A stretch of 64,000 nucleotides of DNA from Paraburkholderia phenoliruptrix (lineage in GTDB: Bacteria; Pseudomonadota; Gammaproteobacteria; Burkholderiales; Burkholderiaceae). Numbering within the stretch: the first letter of the stretch is position 1; every line of letters begins with the position of its first letter. Both the position numbers and the translations under genes were made by a program. The notes below the pieces were generated by a model. It was given only the letters and a program-made list of their open reading frames with translations. It made no database searches and was not told where the DNA came from. This document shows positions 1-9,640 of the stretch, piece by piece. The stretch is from the NCBI RefSeq assembly GCF_902859825.1, contig NZ_CADIKB010000006.1, forward strand, positions 167,003 through 231,002. The letters run 5' to 3'.

Positions 1-1544
1 TGCACTTCCTGAATGCCGAGAAAGAGCGACGCGTGCTTGCGCAACATCGCCACGGAGGCATGCGCGATCACCTGCTCGGCGCGCCACGCCGGTTGCTTCG
101 GCGGCAAGCTCTTTTCGTCGATCCACCATGTGGGCCCCGGACCGCCGTCGAGTCCGCGGCGCTTTTCAGCCCGCGCATCGGCGCCGGCGGCGAGCGTTTC
201 GGCGTCGGCGGAAAGCGGCTCGCGCGTGCCGGTGAGCGCCGGGTCCGGCAGCATCACCTTGCCGGGCGGCAATTCGATCGCGCAATAGGGCACGTCGTGC
301 ATCAGCAGTTCGCAGCTCGATGCGGGCAATGCGTCGCTCGTCCACATCGTGATGCCGGGAAACGGCAAGCCGAGATACTCCTGCAGACGTGCGCGTTCCG
401 TTTCAAACGAGCGGTCGAGCGCGGCGGTCGACAGGCGCGCGACCAGGTCGGGCGAAATACGCACGCCGAGCGGACAGGTGAATTGCGGCGCGCGCGTGAG
501 GATGGCGGGCGTCTCCGCTTTCGAGCCGGCGCGCTGCATTGCGTTGACGGCTTCGCCGGCATGCGTCGTGGCCGCGGGCTTGCGCTTGCCGAGCCGGTGG
601 CCGCAAAACGCGAGGATCGCCGCGAGCAGCAGGAACAGCGAACTCGGGAAGCCGGGCACGGCGGCGAAGCCGAGCAGCAGCAGGCTCGCGAAGTAGAGCG
701 CGCGGGCGCTGGCCGAAAGCTGCCGGCCGATTTCGTCGCCGAGCGACAGCGGTCGCGCGTCGCGTTCGTCGGAGACACGCGTGATCATCACGCCCGCGGC
801 CACCGAGAGCAGCAGCGAGGGAATCTGCGAGACCATCGCGTCGCCGACCGAGAGAATCGAAAAGCGGTTCGCCGCCTCGCCCGCCGACATGTCGTGATAC
901 GCGACGCCCACCGCAATGCCTGCAATGATATTGATCAGCGTGATGATGAGCCCGGCCACCGCGTCGCCCTTGACGAACTTCATCGCGCCGTCCATGCCGC
1001 CGTGCAGCTGGCTTTCGACCGCCAGCGTGGCGCGCTTGCGGCGAGCCTCTTCGGGCGTGAGCAGATTCGCGCGCAAATCGGCGTCGATGCTCATCTGCTT
1101 GCCGGGCAACGCGTCGAGCGTGAAGCGCGCGCCGACTTCGGCCACGCGTTCGGAGCCCTTCGCGATCACAATGAACTGCACGGTCGTGATGATGACGAAC
1201 ACGACCATGCCGACCACGAGGTTGCCGCCCACCACCAGCTCGCCGAAACTTTCGATGATATTGCCCGCATCCGCATGCAGCAGGATCGACTTGGTCGATG
1301 CAATGTTGAGCGAGAGACGGTACAACGTGGTGAACAGCAGCAGCGACGGAAACACGGAAAGCGACACCACGTTCGGCACATACATGGTCACCATCAACAA
1401 GGTCACGCTGATCGTGATGTTGATGGCGAGCAGGATGTCGATGAGAAACGGCGGCAGCGGCAGGATCATCAGCGAGATGATCGCGACCACCAGCATCGCG
1501 ATGCCGATTTCGCCGCCGGCGGGCAGCTTAAGTGTCTTGAACAT
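1..1544 (-). CDS. sctV: T3SS export gate protein SctV (HrcV), 3' end cut by window edge
   Basis: Inner-membrane export gate of the type III secretion apparatus (FlhA/HrcV/InvA family), whose cytoplasmic C-terminal ring receives substrates. The frame is open from the ATG at 1544 to the left edge, giving 514 codons; the family is about 690 residues, so roughly the last 175 residues lie outside the window. The N-terminus begins MFKTLKLPAGGEIGIAML and is followed by closely spaced hydrophobic segments. Family landmarks are visible, including PSLLLFTTLYRLSLNIAST and the loop with GARFTLDALPGKQMSIDADL. The ATG overlaps the end of sctU by 17 bp, so the two are translationally coupled in one leftward operon, as hrcU-hrcV are in hrp2 clusters. 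Family assignment is certain; only the missing end limits it. Confidence 0.95.
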   Translation of the reverse strand, partial: MFKTLKLPAGGEIGIAMLVVAIISLMILPLPPFLIDILLAINITISVTLLMVTMYVPNVVSLSVFPSLLLFTTLYRLSLNIASTKSILLHADAGNIIESFGELVVGGNLVVGMVVFVIITTVQFIVIAKGSERVAEVGARFTLDALPGKQMSIDADLRANLLTPEEARRKRATLAVESQLHGGMDGAMKFVKGDAVAGLIITLINIIAGIAVGVAYHDMSAGEAANRFSILSVGDAMVSQIPSLLLSVAAGVMITRVSDERDARPLSLGDEIGRQLSASARALYFASLLLLGFAAVPGFPSSLFLLLAAILAFCGHRLGKRKPAATTHAGEAVNAMQRAGSKAETPAILTRAPQFTCPLGVRISPDLVARLSTAALDRSFETERARLQEYLGLPFPGITMWTSDALPASSCELLMHDVPYCAIELPPGKVMLPDPALTGTREPLSADAETLAAGADARAEKRRGLDGGPGPTWWIDEKSLPPKQPAWRAEQVIAHASVAMLRKHASLFLGIQEV

Positions 1545-2649
1545 TGCGGCTTTCCAGGTTGTCGCGCGAGTCGCGCGTGGGCGTGCCGCCCTGGTTTTCC
1601 ATGTGGCGTGCGCCGATCGCGTCGACCCAGCGCAGGATCGCGGCGACGGTCTCGAACAGTTCCTCGGGAATCGGCTCGTCGAGGCCGACCTTGTAGAGCG
1701 CACGCGCAACCGGCGGATTGCCGATGATCGGCACGTTCGCATCACGCGCGAAGCGCCGCAGTTGCGCCGCGCTTTCGTCCATGCCGCGCGCGATCACGAG
1801 CGGCAGCGGATGCTCGGCCGGCGCATAGCGGATCGCGACCGCGTAGTGCGTCGGGTTGACGATGAGCGCATTCGCGAAGCCGACGCGCTGCGCGGGCGCG
1901 GCCGAGGTCGCGAACTCGCGCGCGAGCTTCTTGCGCTCTGCCTTGATCTTCGGGTCGCCGTCCATCTGCTTGCGCTCCCGCTTGACTTCGTCTTTCGACA
2001 TCTTCAGCTTGCGCAGGAACAGCACGCGCTGCAGCTTGACGTCGACCACACCGATTACGATGAAGACCGCCACGGCCACAGCAAACACTTTGATCACGAG
2101 CGACCAGAAGAGCTTCGACAATTCCGGCAGCGGCTGATAGAGCGAACCGACGATCAACGGCAGAATCCACTTGATGGTGAACCACATCACCGCGCCGATG
2201 ATGGCCGCCTTGATCACCATCTTCACGAGGTCGATGACCGTGCGCCACGAGAAAATCCGCTTGACGCCGTCGACGGGGCTCACGTGCTTGAGATCGGGCA
2301 CGACCGGCTTGGTCGCGATCTGAAAGCCCACTTGCGGCATCAGCGCGGCCACCGCCGCCAACGCCGCTGCCCCGACGCAGGGCACGATGACGATCAGCGC
2401 CTCTTTGCCGAGATCGAAGAGCTTGCCGAACATGAGCGGCTCGTCATGGCGGCCCGACGCGAATTCGAGCGCCGTGCTCACAATCGAGCGCAGCGCACCG
2501 CCGAAGTTCGCGGCCGCGAACGCGAGCACGCCCACGACGGCGGCCATCGTCGCGGCATCGACGAGGTCGGTGCTCTTCGACGTCTCGCCGTCCTTGCGCG
2601 TGTCGCGCAGCCGTTTGTCGGTGGGCTGCTCGGTCTTTTCTTCGCTCAT
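1528..2649 (-). CDS. sctU: T3SS export switch protein SctU (HrcU)
   Basis: Inner-membrane substrate-specificity switch of the T3SS (FlhB/YscU/HrcU family). The 373-residue protein has four hydrophobic segments in residues about 31-205, then a charged cytoplasmic domain. The autocleavage motif NPTH is intact at residues 265-268 in ALIVNPTHYAVAIRY, so self-cleavage between N and P is expected. The N-terminus MSEEKTEQPTDKRLRD matches the family. The start ATG at 2649 has an AGGA Shine-Dalgarno about 5 bp upstream. It is the first gene of a leftward operon with sctV and is preceded by an hrpII/PIP-type promoter at 2738-2798. Function and family are very secure. Confidence 0.97.
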   Translation of the reverse strand: MSEEKTEQPTDKRLRDTRKDGETSKSTDLVDAATMAAVVGVLAFAAANFGGALRSIVSTALEFASGRHDEPLMFGKLFDLGKEALIVIVPCVGAAALAAVAALMPQVGFQIATKPVVPDLKHVSPVDGVKRIFSWRTVIDLVKMVIKAAIIGAVMWFTIKWILPLIVGSLYQPLPELSKLFWSLVIKVFAVAVAVFIVIGVVDVKLQRVLFLRKLKMSKDEVKRERKQMDGDPKIKAERKKLAREFATSAAPAQRVGFANALIVNPTHYAVAIRYAPAEHPLPLVIARGMDESAAQLRRFARDANVPIIGNPPVARALYKVGLDEPIPEELFETVAAILRWVDAIGARHMENQGGTPTRDSRDNLESRNVQDT

Positions 2650-2737
2650 GAGTTCCTGCTCGGGTCACCGGCTGCGCGTCGTCCTGTTCTGCCTCGTCGC
2701 ATGCGATGCCCGACGCGCGACGCTCCTTCGTAGCCCG

Positions 2738-2798
2738 ACGGTAACGGGCCGTTCGCCACCGGGTGACGCGGATGCGAAGCCCGCATGCGGCAAACGAA
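2738..2798 (-). promoter_or_regulatory. hrpII/PIP box and -10 for sctU-sctV
   Basis: On the minus strand TTCGT (2798-2794) and TTCGC (2778-2774) are separated by 15 bp, giving TTCG-N16-TTCG. A TACCGT hexamer (2743-2738, matching YANNNT) starts exactly 30 bp after the second repeat. This is the established layout for promoters activated by HrpB (Ralstonia) or HrpX (Xanthomonas). The predicted transcript leads into sctU at 2649. Confidence 0.85.
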
Positions 2799-2935
2799 GC
2801 GACGCTCCCGGCGCGGTGCGCGGTGCGCGGCGCGACGCGACAGGAGCCGGCGTGGCCCGGCGTGACAAGCGCGCGTTCGCCGCAATCTCATGCGAGCCGC
2901 CTCGCTCGCGACGCGCATCCAACCTGTTCGCGCGC

Positions 2936-2996
2936 TTCGCGTGGATCACGCTCGCTTCGTATCGCGCATGTGCCGGATTACCGCGGACGGTATCCT
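2936..2996 (+). promoter_or_regulatory. hrpII/PIP box and -10 for the hrpB1-sctT operon
   Basis: TTCGC (2936-2940) and TTCGT (2956-2960) are separated by 15 bp, and TATCCT (2991-2996, YANNNT) begins exactly 30 bp downstream. It faces hrpB1 at 3086 and is back-to-back with the sctU box about 140 bp away. The 436-bp gap between sctU and hrpB1 holds these two promoters and no convincing gene. Confidence 0.88.
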
Positions 2997-3085
2997 GGTG
3001 CATCGCTGCGCGCCGCACTGCCGATGCCTTGTTCGGCCGCGTGCGCAGTGCTTCGTCGACAAGTCCATCAGCAGGAGTTCTCGCC

Positions 3086-3661
3086 ATGAGTACCGCCACG
3101 CCGGATTACCTCAACTGCAGTCAGGCCATCGTGGGCGGTCTGATCGACACGCTGTCCTGCGCGCTGCTCAACAATTTCCCCACCCTCGAAGCGGATCCGT
3201 ACGACATCGAACTGACACTGGACGCGCTGCGTTTGTTGCGTCCGCGCATGGCCGAACTGGATACGATGGAAGCCGTGCTCTACATGCAGCGCGGCCACTG
3301 GGACGACGCCATTCGTGTGTTTTCGCGCGTGATCGAAGGCGCGCCGCATTTCTCGTATGCGAAGGCGCTGCTCGCGTTTTGCCTCTCCGTGAAGGGCGAT
3401 ACCGGCTGGCGGCAATGGGCGAGCGCCGCGCTCGCGCAGAATCCGGATCGCGACACGCGGCAGCTCGTGCGCGCCCTCGAAGCCCGCGACGACCTGCGCG
3501 AGGCGATTCGCGTCTATCGCAACGGCGGCACGTTCGAAGTGCCGCTGTCGATCACCTCGCTCAACGACGAGCTGCCGCAGGAGCCGCCCGTCGTCGCCGC
3601 GCCGCCGCCCGCCGCCGCTCACAACGAGGCGCTCGCGCAGCAGGGCTATCTGCGTATCTGA
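3086..3661 (+). CDS. hrpB1: T3SS protein HrpB1 (HrpB1/HrpK family)
   Basis: First gene of the rightward T3SS operon, 191 residues. It belongs to the HrpB1/HrpK family of small helical repeat proteins found in hrp2-type systems of Xanthomonas, Ralstonia and Burkholderia; the Xanthomonas member is periplasmic and needed for pilus assembly. Visible are the N-terminal MSTATPDYLNCSQAIVGGLI, a TPR-like block around residues 50-105 (EAVLYMQRGHWDDAIRVFSR), and a Pro/Ala-rich tail. The ATG at 3086 has GGAG about 9 bp upstream, which decides the start. No signal peptide is evident. A shorter paralogue lies at 22219-22641. Confidence 0.9.
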   Translation: MSTATPDYLNCSQAIVGGLIDTLSCALLNNFPTLEADPYDIELTLDALRLLRPRMAELDTMEAVLYMQRGHWDDAIRVFSRVIEGAPHFSYAKALLAFCLSVKGDTGWRQWASAALAQNPDRDTRQLVRALEARDDLREAIRVYRNGGTFEVPLSITSLNDELPQEPPVVAAPPPAAAHNEALAQQGYLRI

Positions 3662-3729
3662 ATGCGTATCTGAATCCGGCGGGCGGCGCAGCGGCGTCGT
3701 CGGGAACCCCTCATTCAAAGAGGCTGAGC

Positions 3730-4128
3730 ATGGCACTGTCCGTCACGAACCAGCAGATCGCGGCCGCGTTGCAAGCGGCTGCGCCCGCGGCGCACGCGGC
3801 CGGCGGCGACGCATCGCTGCAACAGGCCGGCGACCGCTTCAAGGCGTTGATGCACAACCCGCGGATGGCGCCGCCCAATCACGGCGACGACATGAGCACC
3901 AATGTGATCGCAAAGATGGCGGCGTCGCAGGACGCGGAGATCCAGAAGTCCGTGAACGACGTGCTCGCGCTGTCAGGCGACGCGAACCGCATGTCGGTGC
4001 AGGAAATGACCGCCGCCGCGATGAAGGCGACGCTCGAACTCGCCAGCACGCAGCTCGACATGGAGGCCAAGATGGGCGTGGTCAACTCGTCGAAGTCGTC
4101 GGTCGAAACGTTGATGAAGAATCAATAG
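3730..4128 (+). CDS. sctI: T3SS inner rod protein SctI (HrpB2)
   Basis: A 132-residue protein of the HrpB2 family, regarded as the inner rod (SctI) of hrp2-class systems and an early secretion substrate. The N-terminal half is Ala/Gln-rich. The C-terminal half is helical with the conserved pattern KATLELASTQLDMEAKMGVV followed by KSSVETLMKNQ at the very end, as in HrpB2 proteins. The ATG at 3730 has an AGAGG-type ribosome site. It stops 3 bp before sctJ, so the two are translated together. Identification rests on this C-terminal pattern and the canonical position between hrpB1 and sctJ. Confidence 0.88.
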   Translation: MALSVTNQQIAAALQAAAPAAHAAGGDASLQQAGDRFKALMHNPRMAPPNHGDDMSTNVIAKMAASQDAEIQKSVNDVLALSGDANRMSVQEMTAAAMKATLELASTQLDMEAKMGVVNSSKSSVETLMKNQ

Positions 4129-4131
4129 GCG

Positions 4132-4980
4132 ATGCGGGAACTCAAGCACAAGACGCATGCGGCGGCGCGGCCATTCGCTCGCGCAGTGCGCGCGGGCGCG
4201 CTCGGGCTGGCGCTGGCCGGCTGCATGGTGCTCGCCGGCTGCCAGAAGGAGCTGTATCGCAACCTGACCGAACAGGATGCGAACGAGATGGTCGTGGCGC
4301 TGCTGGAGCAGGGCGTCGATGCGTCGAAGAGCACGGTCGACAACGGCAAGACCTGGACGCTCGAGGTCGACGACAAGCAACTGGTTCGCGCCATGCAGGT
4401 GCTGCGCGAGCGCGGTTTGCCGCACAACCGCTACGACGATCTGGGCAGCCTCTTCAAGAAGGACGGCCTCGTCTCCACGCCGACCGAGGAGCGTGTGCGC
4501 TTCATTTACGGCCTGTCGCAGGAACTCTCGGCGACCCTCTCGAAGATCGACGGCGTGATCGTCGCGCGCGTGCAGATCGTGCTGCCCAACAACGACCCGC
4601 TTGCGCAGCAGATGAAGCCGTCGTCGGCCTCGGTGTTCATCAAGTACCGGCCCGATTCCGATGCGAGCGCGCTCGTCCCGCAGATCAAGACGCTGGTGAT
4701 GCACAGCGTGGAAGGCCTGACCTACGACGCGGTCAGCGTGACCGCCGTGGCCGCCGATCCCGTCGACCTGGCGAAGCCCGCGCCGGTGCAGAGCTCGCCG
4801 CTGCCCACGTTGATTGCAGCGGCGCTGGTGTTGCTCGCCGGCGCCGCGAGCCTGTTTCTGTGGCTGCGGCGCGGCATGCCGGCGCAAGGCCCGGCCGCTC
4901 CGCTCCAGGTGCGGATTCACGCGCGAATCCATGCGCTCGCCGGCAAGTGGCGCCGCGCGAAACCTTCTTCGGCGGCGTGA
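4132..4980 (+). CDS. sctJ: T3SS inner-membrane ring lipoprotein SctJ (HrcJ)
   Basis: Lipoprotein of the T3SS basal body MS-ring (YscJ/PrgK/HrcJ/FliF family), 282 residues. There are two possible lipidation cysteines, Cys31 (LALAGC) and Cys37 (MVLAGC). Cys37, followed by [16 protein letters not shown], matches the family best. Ring-building domains occupy about residues 40-210, including [21 protein letters not shown]-terminal membrane helix ([19 protein letters not shown]) is followed by a short basic cytoplasmic tail. The stop TGA shares its A with the ATG of the next gene, indicating coupling. Very secure. Confidence 0.96.
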   Translation: MRELKHKTHAAARPFARAVRAGALGLALAGCMVLAGCQKELYRNLTEQDANEMVVALLEQGVDASKSTVDNGKTWTLEVDDKQLVRAMQVLRERGLPHNRYDDLGSLFKKDGLVSTPTEERVRFIYGLSQELSATLSKIDGVIVARVQIVLPNNDPLAQQMKPSSASVFIKYRPDSDASALVPQIKTLVMHSVEGLTYDAVSVTAVAADPVDLAKPAPVQSSPLPTLIAAALVLLAGAASLFLWLRRGMPAQGPAAPLQVRIHARIHALAGKWRRAKPSSAA

Positions 4981-5948
4981 TGACGGTGTCCACGTTTTCC
5001 TTGTCTGCGGTTGCGGAAGCGGTCGGCACGGGAGGTCAGGCAGTGCCCCCCGCGGCGTTCCCGTTTTCGCGCACCGCCGCCGCGCTCGCCGCGTGGCAGC
5101 GCAACGCGCACGAGGCCGCGCGCTGGGCGCATCCGTCGTGGTGGGCACCGGCACTCGACGTCGCGCCTGAGGCCATGTCCGCCTCCTTCGACGCTCTCTT
5201 CGACGCGCTGGCGGGCGCGCAAGCCGGCGCGCTGGCGGCCTGTTCGCGGGCACTGTTGCGCGCGGCGCAGGTGCCGATGCCGGGCTTCGAGAGCCTGCGC
5301 GCGCCCAATCCCGTCGTGCTCGACGCTTTGCCGGTGCACGACGGCCTGCGGGTGCTGCGCATGCGCGCACTGCTGTTGCGCCGTGCGGAGGTGCGGCGGT
5401 TGATCGACAAACCGAGCCGGCGCCGCCTCGCGCAATGGGTCGGTGTGCCGCTGGAGCGGATCGGAGCCGCGCCGACGCAGGTCGCCGCGGCGCCGGCCAG
5501 GGGACCGGCGCATGCGCCGGCTCCTGTTCCGGCTCACGTGTCTGATGCGACGCGCCTCGTCGCGCGAGGACACTTGCCTCCGCTCGAGGAAATCGACGGC
5601 GAGCGGCTTGCCTGCGAAGGCTATGCGCTGATTGCGCGCGATAGGCAGGAGGCGGCGCAGTCCGCCATGTCCACGCAAGCATCAGGCGAAGCCAGGCGTC
5701 AGGGAGAACGCGAAAAGCCGCGCGAGGCAGCGCGTCACGGCGAGCCCGAGGAGCACGAGGAATACGACGAGCCGCGCCACCGGCCCCGCGCGCCTTGCCC
5801 GTGTCCGCTGCTGCGGCTCGCGCTGCCGCGCGACCTGCCGCCGCTGTGGCCGGCCGCCAGCGCCCGCGAACTCGACGCGGGCGGCACCACGCTGCTCTTT
5901 GCGCAACTTCCCGAACTGCTTCCGGAGTGGGCATGGCTATTTGGCTGA
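4980..5948 (+). CDS. sctK: T3SS sorting platform protein SctK (HrpB4 family)
   Basis: A 322-residue protein in the slot held by hrpB4 in Xanthomonas and Ralstonia, between sctJ and sctL; HrpB4 is the counterpart of SctK, a cytoplasmic sorting-platform subunit. Supporting signs are the early Trp-rich HPSWWAPALD (about residues 53-62), the central helix-rich part with RRLAQWVGVPLERIG, and the C-terminal [14 protein letters not shown] long charged Ala/Pro/Arg/Glu linker spans about residues 175-270 and is poorly conserved in character. The start is the ATG sharing one base with the sctJ stop. Identity rests mainly on gene order and these motifs, because this family diverges quickly. Confidence 0.8.
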   Translation: MTVSTFSLSAVAEAVGTGGQAVPPAAFPFSRTAAALAAWQRNAHEAARWAHPSWWAPALDVAPEAMSASFDALFDALAGAQAGALAACSRALLRAAQVPMPGFESLRAPNPVVLDALPVHDGLRVLRMRALLLRRAEVRRLIDKPSRRRLAQWVGVPLERIGAAPTQVAAAPARGPAHAPAPVPAHVSDATRLVARGHLPPLEEIDGERLACEGYALIARDRQEAAQSAMSTQASGEARRQGEREKPREAARHGEPEEHEEYDEPRHRPRAPCPCPLLRLALPRDLPPLWPAASARELDAGGTTLLFAQLPELLPEWAWLFG

Positions 5949-6781
5949 GATCGGACCGGCTGCTGCACGCCGCCGATGGCATCCACGGCGATGTGCGCGG
6001 CGCTGGGCATGTCGGCGCGCACGCGGACGTGGTGCCGCGTGCCGCCTTCGGGGCGTTGCTGGAGATCGACGCCGCCTACGCGCAACTCGCCGCCGACCGC
6101 GACAGCACGCTCGCCGCCGCGCGCGACGAAGCCGCGGCGATCGTCGCCGCTGCCCGTGCGGAAGCCGGGACGATTCGCGAGGCCGCGCACGACGAGTACG
6201 AGCAGGCGGCGACACGCGGTTACCGCGACGGCGAAGAGCGCGCGCTTGCGGACTGGGTCGAGCGGCTCGCGCAGGCCGGCGCCGGGCAACGCAAAGCACA
6301 ACTGAAAATGCGCGAGCGGATCGCGAGCATCGTGACCGTGGCCGTCGAGCAGATCGTGCAGGTGCAAGAGGCCGATCAGCTGTTCGAGCGGGCGCTGTCG
6401 GCGGTGGACCGCATCGTCGAGGGCGCGACGTGGCTGCGCGTCGCCGTGAGCCCCGTCGACTACGACAAGGCCTGTGTGGCCTTCGAACGGCTTGGCGCGC
6501 GCTGGCGCGACGTCGGCAGGCCGTTCCCGTTGTCGGTCATCGCGGACAAGCGGCTCGCGGCGGGCAGTTGCCTGTGCGAGTCGGATTTCGGCGCAATCGA
6601 CGCGAGTCTCGCGACACAAATGCGGGCGATGCGGCTCGCGGTTTCGCGGGCGCTCAAGCAGTCAGCCGGCGAACTGGATGAAGGTGCGCCATCTCTTGCG
6701 CCGCATACCGCGATGGCTGGGAACGACACCGCCGAACTCGCTGAGGCAGGCGACGGCTGGGCCGACGAGGGCTGGCAATGA
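5933..6781 (+). CDS. sctL: T3SS stator protein SctL (HrpB5/HrcL)
   Basis: FliH/YscL/HrcL-type stator and negative regulator of the SctN ATPase, 282 residues. The N-terminal [10 protein letters not shown] is followed by a long Ala/Glu-rich coiled-coil stretch (about residues 45-120, including [16 protein letters not shown]) and the C-terminal HrpE/YscL/FliH domain (about 125-240). A poorly ordered 40-residue tail ends in GWADEGWQ. The chosen ATG at 5933 overlaps the sctK end by 16 bp, and the 3' end overlaps sctN by 4 bp (ATGA), so it sits in a tightly coupled operon. Confidence 0.92.
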   Translation: MAIWLRSDRLLHAADGIHGDVRGAGHVGAHADVVPRAAFGALLEIDAAYAQLAADRDSTLAAARDEAAAIVAAARAEAGTIREAAHDEYEQAATRGYRDGEERALADWVERLAQAGAGQRKAQLKMRERIASIVTVAVEQIVQVQEADQLFERALSAVDRIVEGATWLRVAVSPVDYDKACVAFERLGARWRDVGRPFPLSVIADKRLAAGSCLCESDFGAIDASLATQMRAMRLAVSRALKQSAGELDEGAPSLAPHTAMAGNDTAELAEAGDGWADEGWQ

Positions 6782-8190
6782 CCCCGCCCGGCGCGGCCCA
6801 TCTGTCCCGGATGCACCGCGAGCCCCGCATGCACGACGCCGGGGACGCGGACGACGCGCTGCTGCCGCTTTTCGATGCCGAGCGCCTCGCCGATGCGATT
6901 GAACACGAGATCCTCTCGACCGCGAGCGTCGCGCGAAGCGGCAAGGTGCTCGAAGTCATCGGCACGCTCGTCAAGGTGGCCGGGCTGGATGTCACGCTCG
7001 GCGAGCTGTGCGAACTGCGCGCGGCGAACGGCAAATTACTTCAGCATGCCGAAGTAATCGGTTTCACGCGCGATGTCGCGCTGCTGTCGCCGTTTTCGCG
7101 GCTCGCCGACATTTCGCGCTCGACGCGCGTCGTGGGCCTCGGCCGTTCGCTGACGGTGCCGGTCGGCGACAGCTTGCTCGGCCGCGTGATCGACAGCCTC
7201 GGCGAGCCGATCGACGGACTCGGACCACTGGGCGCCACCGAACAACGCCCGGTGTTCGCGAACCCGCCTTCGCCGATGAGCCGGCGCATGATCGACACGC
7301 CGCTCGCCACCGGCGTACGCGTCGTCGATGGCATGATGACGCTCGCGGAGGGACAGCGCATGGGCATCTTCGCGCCCGCGGGCGTCGGCAAGAGCACGCT
7401 GCTCGGCATGTTCGCGCGCGGTGCGCAATGCGACGTGACGGTGATCGCACTCATCGGCGAGCGGGGCCGCGAAGTGCGCGAGTTCGTCGAGCTGATTCTC
7501 GGGGCCGAAGGCATGGCGCGATCCGTCGTGGTGTGTGCGACGTCGGACCGTTCGTCGATCGAGCGCGCGAAGGCGGCGTATGTCGCGACCGCGATTGCCG
7601 AGCACTTCCGCGACCGCGGACAGCGCGTGCTGCTGATGATGGATTCGCTCACGCGCTTTGCGCGCGCGCAGCGCGAGATCGGCCTCGCCGCCGGCGAGCC
7701 GCCCGCGCGGCGCGGCTTCCCGCCGTCGATCTTCGCCGAATTGCCGCGGCTTCTCGAGCGCGCCGGCATGGGCGAGCACGGTTCGATCACGGCGCTCTAC
7801 ACGGTGCTCGCCGAGGACGAATCGGGTAACGATCCGATTGCCGAGGAAGTGCGCGGGATCGTCGACGGACACATGATCCTGTCGCGCGAAATCGCCGCCA
7901 AAAACCAGTATCCGGCGATCGACGTGCTGGCGAGCCTGTCGCGCGTCATGCCGCAGGTGATGACGCCGGATTACGTGCGCGCCGCGGCCCGCCTGCGCGA
8001 ACTGCTCGCGAAGCATCGCGAGGTGGAGATGCTGTTGCAGATCGGCGAATATCAGCCGGGCGGCAACCCGCTCGCCGACGAGGCGATTCGCAAGATCGAC
8101 GCGATCCGCGCGTTCTTCAATCAGGCGACGCATGAACTGGCCGCGCCGCAGGACACCGAGGCGCGGCTTTTCCAGTTGGCCAACGGCTGA
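6778..8190 (+). CDS. sctN: T3SS ATPase SctN (HrcN)
   Basis: Hexameric ATPase that detaches chaperones and unfolds substrates at the T3SS export gate (FliI/YscN/HrcN family), 470 residues. Walker A is [12 protein letters not shown] ending near residue 207. Walker B is VLLMMDS at about 284-290, followed by [14 protein letters not shown]. ATPase landmarks such as [13 protein letters not shown] and the C-terminal [15 protein letters not shown] are present. The first 35 residues are longer and more variable than usual, and an internal ATG could serve, but the ATGA overlap with sctL favours 6778. All catalytic motifs are intact. Confidence 0.98.
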   Translation: MTPPGAAHLSRMHREPRMHDAGDADDALLPLFDAERLADAIEHEILSTASVARSGKVLEVIGTLVKVAGLDVTLGELCELRAANGKLLQHAEVIGFTRDVALLSPFSRLADISRSTRVVGLGRSLTVPVGDSLLGRVIDSLGEPIDGLGPLGATEQRPVFANPPSPMSRRMIDTPLATGVRVVDGMMTLAEGQRMGIFAPAGVGKSTLLGMFARGAQCDVTVIALIGERGREVREFVELILGAEGMARSVVVCATSDRSSIERAKAAYVATAIAEHFRDRGQRVLLMMDSLTRFARAQREIGLAAGEPPARRGFPPSIFAELPRLLERAGMGEHGSITALYTVLAEDESGNDPIAEEVRGIVDGHMILSREIAAKNQYPAIDVLASLSRVMPQVMTPDYVRAAARLRELLAKHREVEMLLQIGEYQPGGNPLADEAIRKIDAIRAFFNQATHELAAPQDTEARLFQLANG

Positions 8191-8194
8191 CCCG

Positions 8195-8734
8195 ATGAGC
8201 GCGACGCCCAGCCCCGAGACGACACGTCGGCGCGTGAGCGCGCTGCAGTTGACGCTCGCTCGCCGCGAGCGGCTCGAGCGCCGTCTGCAGGCCGGCCTGA
8301 TTGCCGCGCGCGAAGCCCATGCCGGCGCGCTTGCGGCGCGCGACGCGCAACTCGCACGCACAGAGGCGGAACGCGAGCAGCTGCGCGGTTTTCACGCGAG
8401 GATCGCGCGCATGATGACAGGCGGCAACACGTTCCAGTTAGCCGATCTGAACGCGACGATGCGCTATGCCGATGTCGTCGCCGTGCGCGTGCAGCAGACG
8501 GAAGCGGAACTGGCCGCGCTCGAAACGGTATTGCGCGGCAAGGCCGACGAGCTTGCCGCCGCCACGCGCGCGCTGGCGCTCAACCGCAGCCGTCTCGATC
8601 TATGCAGCGAGCGCATTGCCGGGTTGCGCGTCTCGCTTGAGCGCCATACGGCCGACGCGGCCGACGAGGAAGCGGAAGAAGCGGCGCTGGCGCGTTTGCA
8701 TTGTTGTACACGAGTGCATGGTGCGACGCCATGA
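8195..8734 (+). CDS. sctO: T3SS central stalk protein SctO (HrpB7 family)
   Basis: A 179-residue, almost entirely helical, Arg/Ala/Glu-rich protein of coiled-coil character (for example ARRERLERRLQAGLIAARE). It sits between the ATPase and sctT exactly where hrpB7/FliJ/YscO-type stalk proteins lie. It starts 4 bp after the sctN stop. Sequence identity to a specific family cannot be seen by eye because these proteins are low in complexity. The call therefore rests on size, coiled-coil nature and gene order. The C-terminal HCCTRVHGATP is not a known family feature. Confidence 0.8.
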   Translation: MSATPSPETTRRRVSALQLTLARRERLERRLQAGLIAAREAHAGALAARDAQLARTEAEREQLRGFHARIARMMTGGNTFQLADLNATMRYADVVAVRVQQTEAELAALETVLRGKADELAAATRALALNRSRLDLCSERIAGLRVSLERHTADAADEEAEEAALARLHCCTRVHGATP

Positions 8735-8773
8735 GATTGCCGCCCCACAGTTCAACTTGGTTAGTCATCCATA

Positions 8774-9589
8774 ATGTATGACACGCTCACCACGCTGCCG
8801 CAGTTCGGCGCCACGCTGATTCGCTCGCTGACGGTGCTCGGCGTGTGCTCCGTGCGGCTCTTCGTGATGCTCTACCTGTTTCCGCCCACCGCGGACGGCA
8901 TCCTGCAAGGCGTGGTGCGCAACGGCATCGTGCTTCTGTTCAGCTCGTTTATCGCTTACGGTCAGCCAGTTTCGCTCTATACGTCGCTGACCGGCACGGC
9001 GCTCGTCGTCATCGGCTTGCGCGAGGCGGCCATCGGACTGCTGCTGGGGTTCGCGGCCTCCACGGTGTTCTGGGTGGCAGAAGGCGCCGGCATTTACGTC
9101 GACGATCTGGCCGGTTACAACAACGTGCAGATCACCAACCCGCTGCGCGAGGAACAGTCCACGCCAACGGGCACGCTGCTCGCACAGGTGGCGAGCGTCG
9201 CGTTCTGGACCTTCGGCGGCATGACCTTCCTGCTCGGCGCGCTTTATGAGTCGTATCACTGGTGGCCGCTGACCGCCGCGACGCCGGTGCCCGCGAACGT
9301 GCTGGAAAGCTTTGTTCTGCAGCAGACCGATTCGCTGATGCAAACCACCGCCAAGCTCGCCGCGCCGATGATGCTGATGCTGCTGCTCGTCGATTTTGCG
9401 TTCGGCTTCGCGGCGAAGTCGGCGCAAAAACTCGAACTGATGACGCTCAGTCAGCCGGTGAAGGGCGCGCTCACGGTGATGATGCTCGCGCTCTTCGTGG
9501 GCATTTTCGTCGACCAGGTCCGCGACCAGCTGGTGCTGTCGGGTCTTCGCGAGCAGTTGCGCACGATCGCCGGCGCGGTTCGCCACTAG
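8774..9589 (+). CDS. sctT: T3SS export apparatus protein SctT (HrcT)
   Basis: Polytopic inner-membrane component of the core export apparatus (FliR/YscT/SpaR family), 271 residues. Visible hydrophobic helices begin at about residues 14, 40, 75, 140 and 200. Conserved family stretches include LREAAIGLLLGFAASTVFWVAEG, then GIYVDDLAGYNNVQITNPL and QPVKGALTVMMLALFVG. It is the last gene of the hrpB1 operon, 39 bp after sctO. The stop is followed by a short inverted repeat (CGGCC...GGCCG near 9606-9620) without a T-run, so termination here is uncertain. Confidence 0.95.
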   Translation: MYDTLTTLPQFGATLIRSLTVLGVCSVRLFVMLYLFPPTADGILQGVVRNGIVLLFSSFIAYGQPVSLYTSLTGTALVVIGLREAAIGLLLGFAASTVFWVAEGAGIYVDDLAGYNNVQITNPLREEQSTPTGTLLAQVASVAFWTFGGMTFLLGALYESYHWWPLTAATPVPANVLESFVLQQTDSLMQTTAKLAAPMMLMLLLVDFAFGFAAKSAQKLELMTLSQPVKGALTVMMLALFVGIFVDQVRDQLVLSGLREQLRTIAGAVRH

Positions 9590-9640
9590 GCCCATTAGAC
9601 CGATTCGGCCCATCAGGCCGCGTGCCGGCCACGCGAATCC

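Noticed and set aside
33..1727. Long Arg/His/Gln-rich reading frame on the plus strand (564 codons)
   Set aside because: It is the antisense shadow of sctV and sctU; composition is typical of an out-of-frame read of GC-rich DNA and the opposite strand carries clear T3SS motifs.
3973..5982. 669-codon minus-strand frame opposite sctJ-sctK
   Set aside because: Arg/Pro/Ala-rich shadow; the plus strand encodes SctJ with lipobox and membrane helix in the same DNA.
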